A stretch of 64,000 nt of DNA from assembly GCF_001005215.1 (NCBI RefSeq), contig NZ_LBNQ01000012.1, positions 62,001 through 126,000 on the forward strand, given 5' to 3'. The stretch comes from Lampropedia cohaerens. GTDB taxonomy: Bacteria > Pseudomonadota > Gammaproteobacteria > Burkholderiales > Burkholderiaceae_C. Shown in pieces: positions 17,947 to 27,042 of this stretch. Position numbers and translations under genes: made by a program. Positions within the stretch are counted from its first letter, which is position 1. Each line of letters begins with the position of its first letter. The notes below the pieces were generated by a model, which searched no databases, had not been told where the DNA came from, and worked only from the letters and a program-made list of their open reading frames with translations.

Positions 17947-19680
17947 ATGACCAAGAACCTCGTCCTCGGCACTGCGGTGGCGTTACTCATCGCAGGCTGC
18001 GCCGGCACCGGCGGCTTCGGCCAGCGCGACATTCCCCTGGCGTTCGCACCCGCGGATACCGCATTTGCATTCGGCAATCTCAAGCAGGCGCCCAAGGATT
18101 ACCAGGCGCTCAACACACGCTGGGTCAGTCAGCTCGGCGGTGCACTGCGCGACAGCCTGGAGCGCGCCAGACGCGTCGCCGCAGAGCGCATCGAGGATCC
18201 CCAGGCAAAGCAACGCGCCGATGCCGTGCTGGCGCTGTTTCAGGAACGCGTCGGGCAACCTGGTGGTCTGGCCAGTATGGGGCTGGACGAAAATGGCCTG
18301 TTCGCGTTCTACGAGGTCAATGCCGTGCCAGTGCTGCGCCTTGAGTTAGCCGATCCTGACAAGTTCTCCGCCTTCATTGAAGAAGTGCAGCAGCGCGCCG
18401 GACTGCCCCTGCCGCAAGAAGAGATCGATGGTCAAAAGTACTGGTATTTCGACACGGCCGAGGCAGAGGCCCCCGAGTCCCAGGCCCCCCGGTTGATCTC
18501 GGCGATCGTGGGCAAGCACTTGGTGCTTACGCTGGACGTCCGCAGCGATCAGGCCCCGCTGACTGCAGCGTTGGGCCTGCAGCGGCCCGAGCAGTCGGTC
18601 GTCAGCGAAGGCGTCATCACCAACCTCAACAAGCAGTATGGCTACCTCGCTGGCGGCGCTAGCGGATTTGTCGATGTCAAGCGCGTGCTGGCCGATGTGA
18701 TCGGTGAGGAAGGCAAGGACACCTGGCTGTCCACCAAACTGGCACAAAAGCCCGACTGGCATGTCGATGCAAGCTGCCGCAGCGAACTGCAGGCACTGGC
18801 TGACAAGGCGCCGCGCTTCGTGGCAGGCGCCACCGCGCTGAGCAGCAAGCAGGCTGACATCCACACCCTCTGGGAAGTCGAGCCGACCCTGGCGTCCGAT
18901 CTCGTGCAACTGGCCGCGCCTGTGCCGGCACTGGGTACGGAGCGTGGCCAGTTCGTGTTCGGTGCGGGCCTCAACCTGTCCTCGGCCGCTGCATTGCTGC
19001 AAAAGCAATTTGCTGCCGTCAATGCCGCACCGTTCCAGTGTGCCTACCTGCAAGGCCTCAATGAAATGGCCAGCAATTCCGCCGAGGCCATTGGCATCAT
19101 GTATGCCGCCTCCAGCTGGATCAACGGTTTCCGCCTGGAGCTGTCGAACATCGACATCGAGAACGCACAGGGGGCGGGCACCTTGCTGGTGGCCTCGCCC
19201 AATCCAATGGCCCTGATTGGCATGGTGCAGACCTTCGTGCCAGAAGTGGCCACGCTGGGCCTGGCGCCTGGCGGTGAGCCCAAGCAGTTGGATACGGCCA
19301 TGGCGCAACTGTTTCTGGGTGAGGAGCAGACCGTCTGGGCAGCCGTCAGCGACAAGGCCCTGGGCGTTGCCGTCGGCGAGGAAAACCGGCAGGCGCTGCA
19401 GACTGCCATCAACGCGCCAGCGGCAGAGGTGCCTCCGCTCCTTTATCTGGGCGTAGCCGGTTCCGTCTATGCCGACCTGATGCAGGATCTCGACAAGGAA
19501 GACCTGGAGGCCTTCAGCGACAGCGAATTCGAAGCCCTGTTCAATTACATCACATGGCCATTGAACATGGCAGCAGCCGAGTTGTACCGTGAAATGGATT
19601 ACATTGAAGTACAGACGACCCTGACTGCCCGCGGTGTTGAGACCACCCAATCCATCGCGCTGAAGCCCCCCGCCCACTGA
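17947..19680 (+). CDS. Lipoprotein of unknown function, paralogue 2 of a tandem pair
   Basis: A 577-residue exported lipoprotein. The leader MTKNLVLGTAVALLIAGC has lipobox IAGC (Cys18), and AAGGAGAAAAC precedes the ATG. It aligns along its length with paralogue 1: IPLAFAPADTAFAFGNLK, RLISAIVGKHLVLTL, ASPNPMALIGMVQ and SDKALGVAVG. Conserved Cys occur in ASCRSELQALADKAP and FQCAYLQGLNEM. It is more acidic than paralogue 1 (KEDLEAFSDSEFEALF near the end). A strong terminator follows. The function is unknown; a heterodimer with paralogue 1 or divergence after duplication are both possible. Confidence 0.85.
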   Translation: MTKNLVLGTAVALLIAGCAGTGGFGQRDIPLAFAPADTAFAFGNLKQAPKDYQALNTRWVSQLGGALRDSLERARRVAAERIEDPQAKQRADAVLALFQERVGQPGGLASMGLDENGLFAFYEVNAVPVLRLELADPDKFSAFIEEVQQRAGLPLPQEEIDGQKYWYFDTAEAEAPESQAPRLISAIVGKHLVLTLDVRSDQAPLTAALGLQRPEQSVVSEGVITNLNKQYGYLAGGASGFVDVKRVLADVIGEEGKDTWLSTKLAQKPDWHVDASCRSELQALADKAPRFVAGATALSSKQADIHTLWEVEPTLASDLVQLAAPVPALGTERGQFVFGAGLNLSSAAALLQKQFAAVNAAPFQCAYLQGLNEMASNSAEAIGIMYAASSWINGFRLELSNIDIENAQGAGTLLVASPNPMALIGMVQTFVPEVATLGLAPGGEPKQLDTAMAQLFLGEEQTVWAAVSDKALGVAVGEENRQALQTAINAPAAEVPPLLYLGVAGSVYADLMQDLDKEDLEAFSDSEFEALFNYITWPLNMAAAELYREMDYIEVQTTLTARGVETTQSIALKPPAH

Positions 19681-19722
19681 AGAGGCTTTGCCACTCGCCA
19701 AGTCGGGTGGATACTTTCGGCC

Positions 19723-19750
19723 AAGGCCGCAGCGCATGCTGCGGCCTTTC
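19723..19750 (+). terminator. Rho-independent terminator of the tandem lipoprotein operon
   Basis: GGCCGCAGC at 19725-19733, a GCAT loop, then GCTGCGGCC ending at 19746, followed by TTTCTC. The 9-bp perfect GC-rich stem plus T-rich tail lies 45 bp after the second lipoprotein stop codon. Confidence 0.85.
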
Positions 19751-19885
19751 TCGCTTATGCGGTGAAACCACCCCGGCCAGACCATGGGGCAATAACTGAC
19801 AACGGCGCGTTTGCATGTACGCTATGGTTGGCAGCACTTCGGTGCCCTCCCACCATTGAAACCCTTTGCTCACCTTGTGTGATCC

Positions 19886-21118
19886 ATGCCTTGTTCTTCT
19901 GCCTCCGCCCGGTACAAGTTGCACCCGCTATCTCTGCATCTGGTAGGTTCTGCAGCGCTCGGCGCAGCGTTGTTCAGCCTGACGACGGACGCCACTGCCG
20001 AAGTCCCCAGCGCCGATGCCGGCTGGCAGGCCTGCGTCCGCCTGGAGGGCAATGACAGCGAGCGCCTGGCCTGTTTCGACCGTTGGGCCTCCGCGCAACG
20101 ATGGCAGCAGGTGCAGCAGGCCAGCACGGATGGCGTTGGCGTCGCACCCATCCATGCGCAGCCGCAGGGCACGACCCCTGCATCGGGCGCCGAACAGGCC
20201 GTCGTTCAGGCCCCTGCCGGCCTGGCCACAACGCTTGCTGCGGTCAGTGCCGAAGGCTGCCGTGACCGCGCGCTGGACAGTACCTCCCGATACTGGGAGC
20301 TCACCAGTGACACCGATTGTGGCAACTTCCGCCTGCGCGGCTACCGCCCGCAGACGATTGCCGTTTCGATCGGCGACCGCATCAACCGCCAGCCCTACTC
20401 GCCTTCGCCGCTCAACGGGCTGGCCAGCTATCAGCCCTATCAGCATGAGGAAGCCAATATCCAGCTGTCAGTGCGCACCAAACTGGCCAGCAATCTGCTC
20501 ACGCGGGGCCACCCGAGCAAACGCGATTCCTTGTGGTTTGGCTACACACTCAACGCCAGCTGGCAGGTGTTCAACGCCGGTATCTCGCGCCCTTTCCGCA
20601 ACACCGACCATCAGCCGGAGATCATGTACGTCTATCCGCTGGAGTGGCAGCTCCCTGGTGACGTGCGGCTGCGCTATGCGGGATTGGGTCTCAACCACCA
20701 GTCCAACGGTCGCAGCAATCCGCTGTCGCGCAGCTGGAACCGGTACTACGCCATGCTTGGCGCAGACATCGGCACGCGGTGGTTCGTACAGGGGCGCTTC
20801 TGGCAGCGCGTCAGCGAAGATGTTGAAGATGACGACAATCCCCGCATCGAGCGCTTGATCGGCCGTGCCGAGCTGCTGAGCAACTGGACCCTCGACGATC
20901 GCAACAGCCTGGCGCTGACGCTGCGCCACTCCCTGCAGGGAGGACGGGGCGGCTCCGCCAGGCTGGAGTGGTACCACGCACTGGGCGAAGGCTTTGCTGG
21001 CGGCAGAAGCAATCTGCATCTTTACACCGGCATATTCCACGGTTACGGCGACAGCACGCTGGATTACAACTTCAAGCGTACGGTGTTGACGGTTGGGCTC
21101 AGTCTGCTGGATTTCTGA
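19886..21118 (+). CDS. pldA: Outer-membrane phospholipase A1
   Basis: OMPLA hydrolyses outer-membrane phospholipids that reach the outer leaflet. The 410-residue protein has a signal region, then a Cys-containing segment (GWQACVRLEGNDSERLACFD) and a low-complexity linker before the barrel, common in betaproteobacterial PldA and absent from the 289-residue E. coli enzyme. Catalytic residues are in NHQSNGRSNP: His271, Ser273 and, 14 residues on, Asn285, spaced as in E. coli His142/Ser144/Asn156. The last residue is Phe, as expected for a BAM substrate. Its TGA lies inside a dispersed repeat. Confidence 0.93.
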   Translation: MPCSSASARYKLHPLSLHLVGSAALGAALFSLTTDATAEVPSADAGWQACVRLEGNDSERLACFDRWASAQRWQQVQQASTDGVGVAPIHAQPQGTTPASGAEQAVVQAPAGLATTLAAVSAEGCRDRALDSTSRYWELTSDTDCGNFRLRGYRPQTIAVSIGDRINRQPYSPSPLNGLASYQPYQHEEANIQLSVRTKLASNLLTRGHPSKRDSLWFGYTLNASWQVFNAGISRPFRNTDHQPEIMYVYPLEWQLPGDVRLRYAGLGLNHQSNGRSNPLSRSWNRYYAMLGADIGTRWFVQGRFWQRVSEDVEDDDNPRIERLIGRAELLSNWTLDDRNSLALTLRHSLQGGRGGSARLEWYHALGEGFAGGRSNLHLYTGIFHGYGDSTLDYNFKRTVLTVGLSLLDF

Positions 21119-21131
21119 GAGCCTGCTTGAC
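21114..21131. repeat. Dispersed gene-end repeat, copy D (partial)
   Basis: TCTGAGAGCCTGCTTGAC, whose TGA (21116-21118) is the pldA stop codon. It shares TCTGAGAGCCTG-TTG with copy C near pgeF. The remaining part of the repeat is not conserved here. Confidence 0.35.
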
Positions 21132-21249
21132 ACTCCAACGACGGAACTCGACACACGTTTTCAGCTCGCTGAATGGAGGTTTCGCACCACCATACGCGCA
21201 AAAACATCCCACACAGGCTTGCGCATACTTGTGCATCAAAAAGGACGCC

Positions 21250-22041
21250 ATGGCCCATATTCTCTCGCCAATGCACGCGCTGACGCGCCGCAGCCTCCAT
21301 CCCTTTGTAACTGTCGGCCTGCTGTGTATGCTGGTATGGCAAACTGCGCTTGCCACCACGCCGGCACCGGTGATTCCGTTGCCAGCAGCGATTGCCGTGC
21401 CCGCACCCGCCAAGATGGACTTCGAGGTAAAGGGAAAAATCTCGGGGTTCGGCTACAGCGCAAAAGCGGAACTACTGTGGCACCATGATGGTGCACATTA
21501 CGCTGCGCGCCAGGCAATCCGCGCCCCCATCGTGGGGACGCGCTGGCAAACCAGTGAGGGGCGCATCGCAGCGACCCATCTGGCGCCACAAAAATTCGTG
21601 GATTCTTCGCGTAAGCGCCGCAACATCGACTTCAACCCCGATCAGGGCACAGCCAGCGCCACCGAGTCGGGCGCGCCGCTGGTGGCGCCGGCCGGATCGC
21701 AGGATCGCCTGAGTGTGTTCTTCCAGCTTGCCGCAACAGTCGCGGCCGACCCCTCGGTTCGTGCGGTGGGCCGGCAGATCCCGATCTGGACGGTGGCTAC
21801 CAACCGGCAGGAATTCTGGGTCTTCGAGGTACAGGAGATCGCGCCGATCGCTTTGCCGGCTGGCGAACTGCCGGCCATCCAGCTCCAGCGCATGCCGCGC
21901 AAGCCCGATGACCAGTTGGCCGAAATCTGGCTGTCTCCCGAGACAGGCTATCTACCCGTGCGCATCCATTTCGAGGACGATGGCGATGTCGTCGACTTGC
22001 GTCTGATCCGCTATACACCGCAGGACAGCAGCGGCGATTGA
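21250..22041 (+). CDS. DUF3108 domain protein, exported
   Basis: A 263-residue protein with an N-terminal signal segment (about residues 14-37) followed by a DUF3108 beta-rich domain: FEVKGKISGFGYSAKAELLW, DRLSVFFQLAA, WVFEVQE and GYLPVRIHFEDDGD. DUF3108 proteins are periplasmic lipid-binding-like folds of uncertain role, in betaproteobacteria often encoded near purM or purN. The ATG at 21250 follows AAGGACGCC; the frame is open further upstream over pldA but that part is not protein-like. Confidence 0.82.
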   Translation: MAHILSPMHALTRRSLHPFVTVGLLCMLVWQTALATTPAPVIPLPAAIAVPAPAKMDFEVKGKISGFGYSAKAELLWHHDGAHYAARQAIRAPIVGTRWQTSEGRIAATHLAPQKFVDSSRKRRNIDFNPDQGTASATESGAPLVAPAGSQDRLSVFFQLAATVAADPSVRAVGRQIPIWTVATNRQEFWVFEVQEIAPIALPAGELPAIQLQRMPRKPDDQLAEIWLSPETGYLPVRIHFEDDGDVVDLRLIRYTPQDSSGD

Positions 22042-22176
22042 TCGCAGGAGCCGAAACGTTGGCACTTTTCATGCATACTGCATGCGCATTTCCGAGCAAC
22101 CTGCGACGCCCCTGACTTGAAAGCCTGCGATACGCCCCCAACCATGTGGCATGAACCTATCTCTGTGGAGGATTCC

Positions 22177-22464
22177 ATGAATACTCTTTATGACTCGGAG
22201 GCCTTTTCCGTCGTCCACATGCAACAGGATGTGCCCCATGCGCACGCGGATTCCGCCGTGCAAGGCGTCCACGCGCTGGTGCGCCACGGGTTCGAGATCG
22301 TCGACAAGCGCTCGGGGCGTGAGGTGTATCTGGACGGCAGCTGGGCCGAGGTCTTTCACGCGCAGATCCAGGAGTGGCAACGCAACACGCCCACGCAGGA
22401 AGAGGTGGAAGACACCCTTGACAGCTACACCGGCCTAGCCCAGCACCCGGTGTTGATCCACTGA
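22177..22464 (+). CDS. DUF3567 (BTH_I0359-type) small protein
   Basis: A 95-residue soluble protein: MNTLYDSEAFSVVHMQQD, then HGFEIVDKRSGREVYLDGSW and FHAQIQEWQRNTPTQEEVEDTLD. This matches a short family largely restricted to Burkholderiales with no known function. The ATG at 22177 is preceded by GTGGAGGA. It is an independent small unit, with a strong terminator 54 bp downstream. Confidence 0.85.
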   Translation: MNTLYDSEAFSVVHMQQDVPHAHADSAVQGVHALVRHGFEIVDKRSGREVYLDGSWAEVFHAQIQEWQRNTPTQEEVEDTLDSYTGLAQHPVLIH

Positions 22465-22517
22465 ATGCCGCAGGCGCAGGCGCCTTGCCTACACTGCTTG
22501 CTTCGCTTTCGTAAGCG

Positions 22518-22538
22518 GCGGGCCATTGGCCCGCTTTT
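22518..22538 (+). terminator. Rho-independent terminator after the DUF3567 gene
   Basis: A perfect 7-bp stem GCGGGCC / GGCCCGC with an ATT loop, followed by TTTT. Confidence 0.85.
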
Positions 22539-22700
22539 GCGTGCCGCGTGCATGCGGCGCGCCTTGCGGCGGTGCTTGCGTGTCTCGCAGCGGCCTACAA
22601 TGCGCAGGCCCCTCGGAGAGGGCGAAGGCGACGCCCTGCCCTGATCCGCGCGATCACTGGTCACGACAGGACCACTCCCTTCTCCCAACGCCCTCGTCGC

Positions 22701-24260
22701 ATGCGCAAACACCTTCTTCTCACCATCGCGTGGCTGCTCGTCGTGCTGGCGGTTTTGGCCATTAGTGGCCTTTTGCTTGCCGAGCACCTGACACCGAGAG
22801 CCAGCGGCGCACCCAGTCATGTCCTGGCCGTCACGCCCGGTGAGACCGCCATCGATCGTGAGGTTGAACCACTGCTGGATCAGCGTCCGCCAGGCCAAAG
22901 TGGTGCACTGATGCTCACCGAAGGCCTGGACGCTTTTGCCGCACGCGCCATGTCGGCACGGCAGGCCGGGCGCAGCATCGACGTGCAGTACTACATCTGG
23001 AAGGACGACATCACCGGCCACCTGCTGCTCAAGGCACTGTGGGAAGCGGCCGAACGGGGCGTGCGCGTGCGCATGCTGCTCGATGACATCACCATGGCCG
23101 GCAAGGATCCGGCGCTGCTGGCCATGAGCCAGCATCCCCGCATCGAAGTGCGCCTGTACAACCCGTTTCGCAACCGCGATGGTGTCGGGCGTCTGCTGGA
23201 GATGATCCAGCGCGCCTGGAGCATCAACCATCGCATGCACAACAAGGCCTGGATTGTCGACAACCGCATGGCCATCGTGGGCGGTCGCAATATCGGCGTC
23301 GAGTATTTCGATGCCGCCGCCGACACCAACTTCCGTGATCTCGACCTGCTGCTGTTTGGTCCGGTCACCGACCAGGCCAGCGCCATCTTCGACCGGTTCT
23401 GGAACAGCCAGGCCGCCATTCCGGTCGATGCGCTCAGCAGCAAGCAGGCACCGGCGCTGGCGGAGGTGATGGCGAGCATCCGCCAGGAGGCACGCAGCGA
23501 TCAGGCACGCCAGTATTTACAGCGCGTCAGCCAGTCCCCGGCACTGATCCGCTACTTCGCCAGGACACTCACGCCATTCTGGAGCGCGCATTTCCAGATC
23601 CTGTCTGACCCACCTCTCAAGCACGCTGATGGCGACCGCACACAATGGCTCTACCGCCATGTCATGCAGGATCTCGCCTCGGCCACGGAAAGCGCCTACA
23701 TCATCTCGCCGTATTTCGTGCCCGACCACGACAGCATGCAGCAGTTGTTTTCCACGCTGACGGCAAACGGCGCGGACGTGGGCATCATCACCAACTCCCT
23801 GGCTGCCAACGACGTGCTGGCCGTGCACAGTGGCTATATGCAATACCGCAGGCAACTGCTGGAAAAAGGCTTCTCGCTGTATGAGATTCGCGCTGTCCCA
23901 GGCAGCGAAAGCTCCCTGTTTGGCAGCAGCGGCGCAAGTCTGCATACCAAGGCCTACCTCCTTGATGGCTCGCGCGGCTTCATTGGCTCGTTCAACATGG
24001 ACTCGCGTTCGATCAACCTCAACACCGAGATGGGTGTGGCCTTTGACAACCCAGGGCTGTACGCCGCGCTGCTCGAGGAATACCGCCTGCTGACCAGCCC
24101 CGCCTACAGCTATGCGGTGCGTCTGGATGGCGAAGGCAACATCCGCTGGCACGAGCGTGGCGATCCTCCGATTGTTCACACCCAGGAGCCACTGAGCAGC
24201 TGGCGCCAGCGCGCGCTCGTGCGCGTGCTCAGCTGGCTGCCCATCAAGTCCCAGCTGTGA
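22701..24260 (+). CDS. clsC: Phospholipase D family protein, cardiolipin synthase C-like
   Basis: A 519-residue membrane-anchored PLD superfamily enzyme. One transmembrane segment is present at about residues 7-27. Two complete HKD motifs are visible: HNKAWIVD (His180, Lys182, Asp187) with VGGRN, and HTKAYLLD (His415, Lys417, Asp422) with GSFNMD. Spacing and the YYIWKDDITG lead-in match ClsC-like cardiolipin synthases that join phosphatidyl groups of two phospholipids. The ATG at 22701 starts the membrane anchor directly. The usual clsC partner ymdB is not adjacent. The PLD assignment is sure; the exact lipid reaction is inferred. Confidence 0.85.
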   Translation: MRKHLLLTIAWLLVVLAVLAISGLLLAEHLTPRASGAPSHVLAVTPGETAIDREVEPLLDQRPPGQSGALMLTEGLDAFAARAMSARQAGRSIDVQYYIWKDDITGHLLLKALWEAAERGVRVRMLLDDITMAGKDPALLAMSQHPRIEVRLYNPFRNRDGVGRLLEMIQRAWSINHRMHNKAWIVDNRMAIVGGRNIGVEYFDAAADTNFRDLDLLLFGPVTDQASAIFDRFWNSQAAIPVDALSSKQAPALAEVMASIRQEARSDQARQYLQRVSQSPALIRYFARTLTPFWSAHFQILSDPPLKHADGDRTQWLYRHVMQDLASATESAYIISPYFVPDHDSMQQLFSTLTANGADVGIITNSLAANDVLAVHSGYMQYRRQLLEKGFSLYEIRAVPGSESSLFGSSGASLHTKAYLLDGSRGFIGSFNMDSRSINLNTEMGVAFDNPGLYAALLEEYRLLTSPAYSYAVRLDGEGNIRWHERGDPPIVHTQEPLSSWRQRALVRVLSWLPIKSQL

Positions 24261-24301
24261 CGGCGCACGCACACGGATTTGGTGCGAAAATCGCGCTCCT
24301 T

Positions 24302-25159
24302 ATGTCTGATGCAACACCTGCCTACATTCTTACCCTCTCCTGCCCGGACCGTAAAGGTCTGGTGCATGCCGTCTCCGGCTTTCTGCTCGACAAGGGCGCC
24401 AACATCGACGAAGCGGCCCAGTTCAACGACCAGAGCACCGGCCTGTTCTTCATGCGGGTGCGCTTTTCCGTCGAAGGGCAGAGCCTGGAGGAGCTGCAGC
24501 AAAGCCTGGCCGCATTCGCGCCGGCGTTCGAGATGGCCTGGAAACTCCACGATGCGCGCAAACCCGTGCCGACCGTGGTGTTCGTCAGTCGCGAAGGCCA
24601 CTGCCTCAACGACCTGCTGTTTCGCTGGAAGAGCGGTCTGCTGCCGATCGACATCCGCGCCATCATCAGCAACCACCGCGACTTCTACCAGCTTGCGGCC
24701 AGCTACAACGTGCCCTTCCACCACGTACCGGTGACGGCCGATACCAAGGCTGCGGCAGAGGCTCGCCAGTACGAGATCATCCAGAACGAGAAGGCCGAAC
24801 TGGTCGTGCTGGCCCGCTACATGCAGATTCTCTCGGACGACTTGAGCGCCAAGCTCAGCGGCCGGGCCATCAACATCCACCACAGCTTCCTGCCGAGCTT
24901 CAAGGGCGCGCGGCCCTACTACCAGGCGCATGAGCGCGGCGTCAAGCTGATCGGCGCCACGGCTCACTATGTCACGGCCGATCTGGACGAGGGCCCAATC
25001 ATCGAGCAGGACGTCGCTCGCGCCTCCCACACCGATTCGGTGGAGGACCTCACTGCGCGCGGGCGCGACACCGAAAGCCAGGTGCTGGCACGCGCCGTCA
25101 AGTGGCACAGCGAGCACCGCATCCTGATCAACGGCAGCAAGACCGTCGTGTTTCTCTGA
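24302..25159 (+). CDS. purU: Formyltetrahydrofolate deformylase
   Basis: Hydrolyses 10-formyl-THF to THF and formate, balancing one-carbon pools. The 285-residue protein has an N-terminal ACT domain (YILTLSCPDRKGLVHAVSGFLL, about residues 8-85) and a formyltransferase domain from about 90, with the catalytic AINIHHSFLPSFKGA and TAHYVTADLDEGPIIEQ motifs. It is 42 bp downstream of clsC on the same strand and may be co-transcribed. Confidence 0.95.
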   Translation: MSDATPAYILTLSCPDRKGLVHAVSGFLLDKGANIDEAAQFNDQSTGLFFMRVRFSVEGQSLEELQQSLAAFAPAFEMAWKLHDARKPVPTVVFVSREGHCLNDLLFRWKSGLLPIDIRAIISNHRDFYQLAASYNVPFHHVPVTADTKAAAEARQYEIIQNEKAELVVLARYMQILSDDLSAKLSGRAINIHHSFLPSFKGARPYYQAHERGVKLIGATAHYVTADLDEGPIIEQDVARASHTDSVEDLTARGRDTESQVLARAVKWHSEHRILINGSKTVVFL

Positions 25160-25189
25160 CGCGGTTCGCCGCCATGGAGGCCGTTCTGT

Positions 25190-26938
25190 TCACCACCTCC
25201 ATGCGGCCTGCAGGATATCGGCGGCGGCCTTCTCGGCAATCATCAGCGTCGGGCTGTTGGTATTGCCGCTGGTGATGGTGGGCATCACGCTGGCGTCGAC
25301 CACACGCAGCCCGGCGATGCGCCCGCCCCGGCCATCCCGTACGCGCAGTCGGCTGTCAACGACGGCCTGCGCATCCGCATCACCGCCCATCTTGCAGGTG
25401 CCCACCGGATGGAAGATGGTAGTGGCGATGTCACCGGCCAGCCGGGCCAGCTCCTCATCACTTTGGTATTGCAGGCCGGGCTTCCACTCGACCGGGCGGA
25501 ACCCCGCCAGCGCCGGCTGCGCGACGATGCGGCGCGTCACCCGCAGGCTGTCGGCCGCCACCTGGCGATCTTCAGGCGTCTGCAGGTAGTTCGGCGCGAT
25601 TGCTGGTGCCACCTGAAAATCCGGCGACTGGATACGCACGCTGCCACGTGACGTGGGGTTGAGATTGCAGACGCTGGCAGTGAAAGCATCGAACGCGTGC
25701 AGCGGCTCGCCAAAGGCATCCAAACTGAGCGGCTGCACGTGATACTGGATGTTGGGGTATGGCTGGCTGGCATCCGAGCGTGTGAAAGCGCCCAGCTGGG
25801 ACGGCGCCATGCTCATCGGGCCACTGCGCCTGAGAAGGTACTCCAGCCCGATCATGCCTTTGCCCCACAGCCTGCCTGCCACGGTATTGAGCGTGCGCGC
25901 GCCTTCGACGCGATAGACCGAGCGAATCTGCAGGTGGTCCTGCAGGTTCTCCCCAACGCCCGGCAGATCGGCCTGCACGCCAATGCCGTGGCGTTGCAGC
26001 AGCGCCCCGTCGCCAATGCCAGACAGCTGCAGGATCTGGGGTGAGCCAATGCTTCCCGCACTGAGCACCACTTCGCAGCGCACCTGTACCGTCATGCACT
26101 CTCGGTCATGAAAGACCTGCACGCCAGTGCAGCGCAAACTGCCGTCTGCTTGCCGCTCCAGCGCCAATTTCCGTACTTGTGCGCCCGTCCAAAGTGTGAA
26201 ATTGGGCCTGCGCGCAATCGGCCGCAGAAACGCCTTGGCCGTGTTCCAGCGCCAGCCCGATTTCTGGTTCACCTCGAAATAGCTGACGCCTTCATTGTCC
26301 CCTTGATTGAAGTCTTCTGTGGCGGGAATACCGGCCTGCTCGCAGGCGTGGGCGAAGGCTTCCAGGATGGGCCAGCGCAGTCGCTGCCTTTCAACCCGCC
26401 ATTCGCGCCCCGTGCCCGCTGGGGCATCCGGCGGATTGCGCGCGCCACTGTGAAAGCGGGCAAATGTGCGCTGCTGCTCCGCCGACGCAAATGGCGGCGC
26501 ATCTGCATCGAGCCGATAGTGGTCCTCATGGCGCATGAAGTAAGGCAGCACATGCTGCCAACTCCACGACGCGTCGCCAGTCAGCTGTGCCCAATGGTCG
26601 TAGTCCCGCGCCTGACCACGCATGTAGATCATGCCATTGATGCTGGAGCAACCTCCCAGGACCTTGCCGCGCGGATAGCGCAGGGTCCGGCCATTGAGGC
26701 CCGGTGCTGGTTCAGTGCAATACAGCCAGTCGGTACGCGGGTTACCGATGCAGTACAAGTAGCCGACGGGAATGTGGATCCAATGGTAGTTGTCCCGTCC
26801 GCCCGCCTCGATCAGCAGCACGCGATGGGCCGGATTGCTGCTGAGCCGGTTGGCCAGCAGCGCCCCGGCCGAGCCCGCTCCGATGACGATGTAATCAAAC
26901 TGCAGTGGCGCTGCGGCCGCTGTGCCCGCCTGGTACAT
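25190..26938 (-). CDS. hpdH: GMC-family FAD oxidoreductase, probable 3-hydroxypropionate dehydrogenase
   Basis: A 582-residue choline-dehydrogenase-like flavoprotein: FAD site IVIGAGSAGALLANRL (residues 17-32), GMC signature GKVLGGCSSINGMIYMRG, and catalytic His510 (HPVGTCKMGG) and Asn559 (SGNTNSPT). The order hpdR-divergent-mmsA-hpdH matches the 3-hydroxypropionate cluster known from Cupriavidus necator and Pseudomonas, where HpdH oxidises 3-hydroxypropionate to malonate semialdehyde. AGGAGA precedes the ATG. A general alcohol or choline dehydrogenase is the alternative; no betaine-aldehyde gene is adjacent, which argues against choline. Confidence 0.8.
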   Translation of the reverse strand: MYQAGTAAAAPLQFDYIVIGAGSAGALLANRLSSNPAHRVLLIEAGGRDNYHWIHIPVGYLYCIGNPRTDWLYCTEPAPGLNGRTLRYPRGKVLGGCSSINGMIYMRGQARDYDHWAQLTGDASWSWQHVLPYFMRHEDHYRLDADAPPFASAEQQRTFARFHSGARNPPDAPAGTGREWRVERQRLRWPILEAFAHACEQAGIPATEDFNQGDNEGVSYFEVNQKSGWRWNTAKAFLRPIARRPNFTLWTGAQVRKLALERQADGSLRCTGVQVFHDRECMTVQVRCEVVLSAGSIGSPQILQLSGIGDGALLQRHGIGVQADLPGVGENLQDHLQIRSVYRVEGARTLNTVAGRLWGKGMIGLEYLLRRSGPMSMAPSQLGAFTRSDASQPYPNIQYHVQPLSLDAFGEPLHAFDAFTASVCNLNPTSRGSVRIQSPDFQVAPAIAPNYLQTPEDRQVAADSLRVTRRIVAQPALAGFRPVEWKPGLQYQSDEELARLAGDIATTIFHPVGTCKMGGDADAQAVVDSRLRVRDGRGGRIAGLRVVDASVMPTITSGNTNSPTLMIAEKAAADILQAAWRW

Positions 26939-27042
26939 GGTTGTCTCCTGTCGTTGTTCTCATCGCTGTCATCGCGCACGATCCACGCATGTGCGCGGCC
27001 TTCTGACCCTATTGCCCTGCGGCGATGGCAGGGCATTGGCAC

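Noticed and set aside
18346-19785. 479-codon open frame on the minus strand
   Set aside because: Lies antisense to the second lipoprotein gene, whose paralogy with the first gene proves the plus-strand frame.
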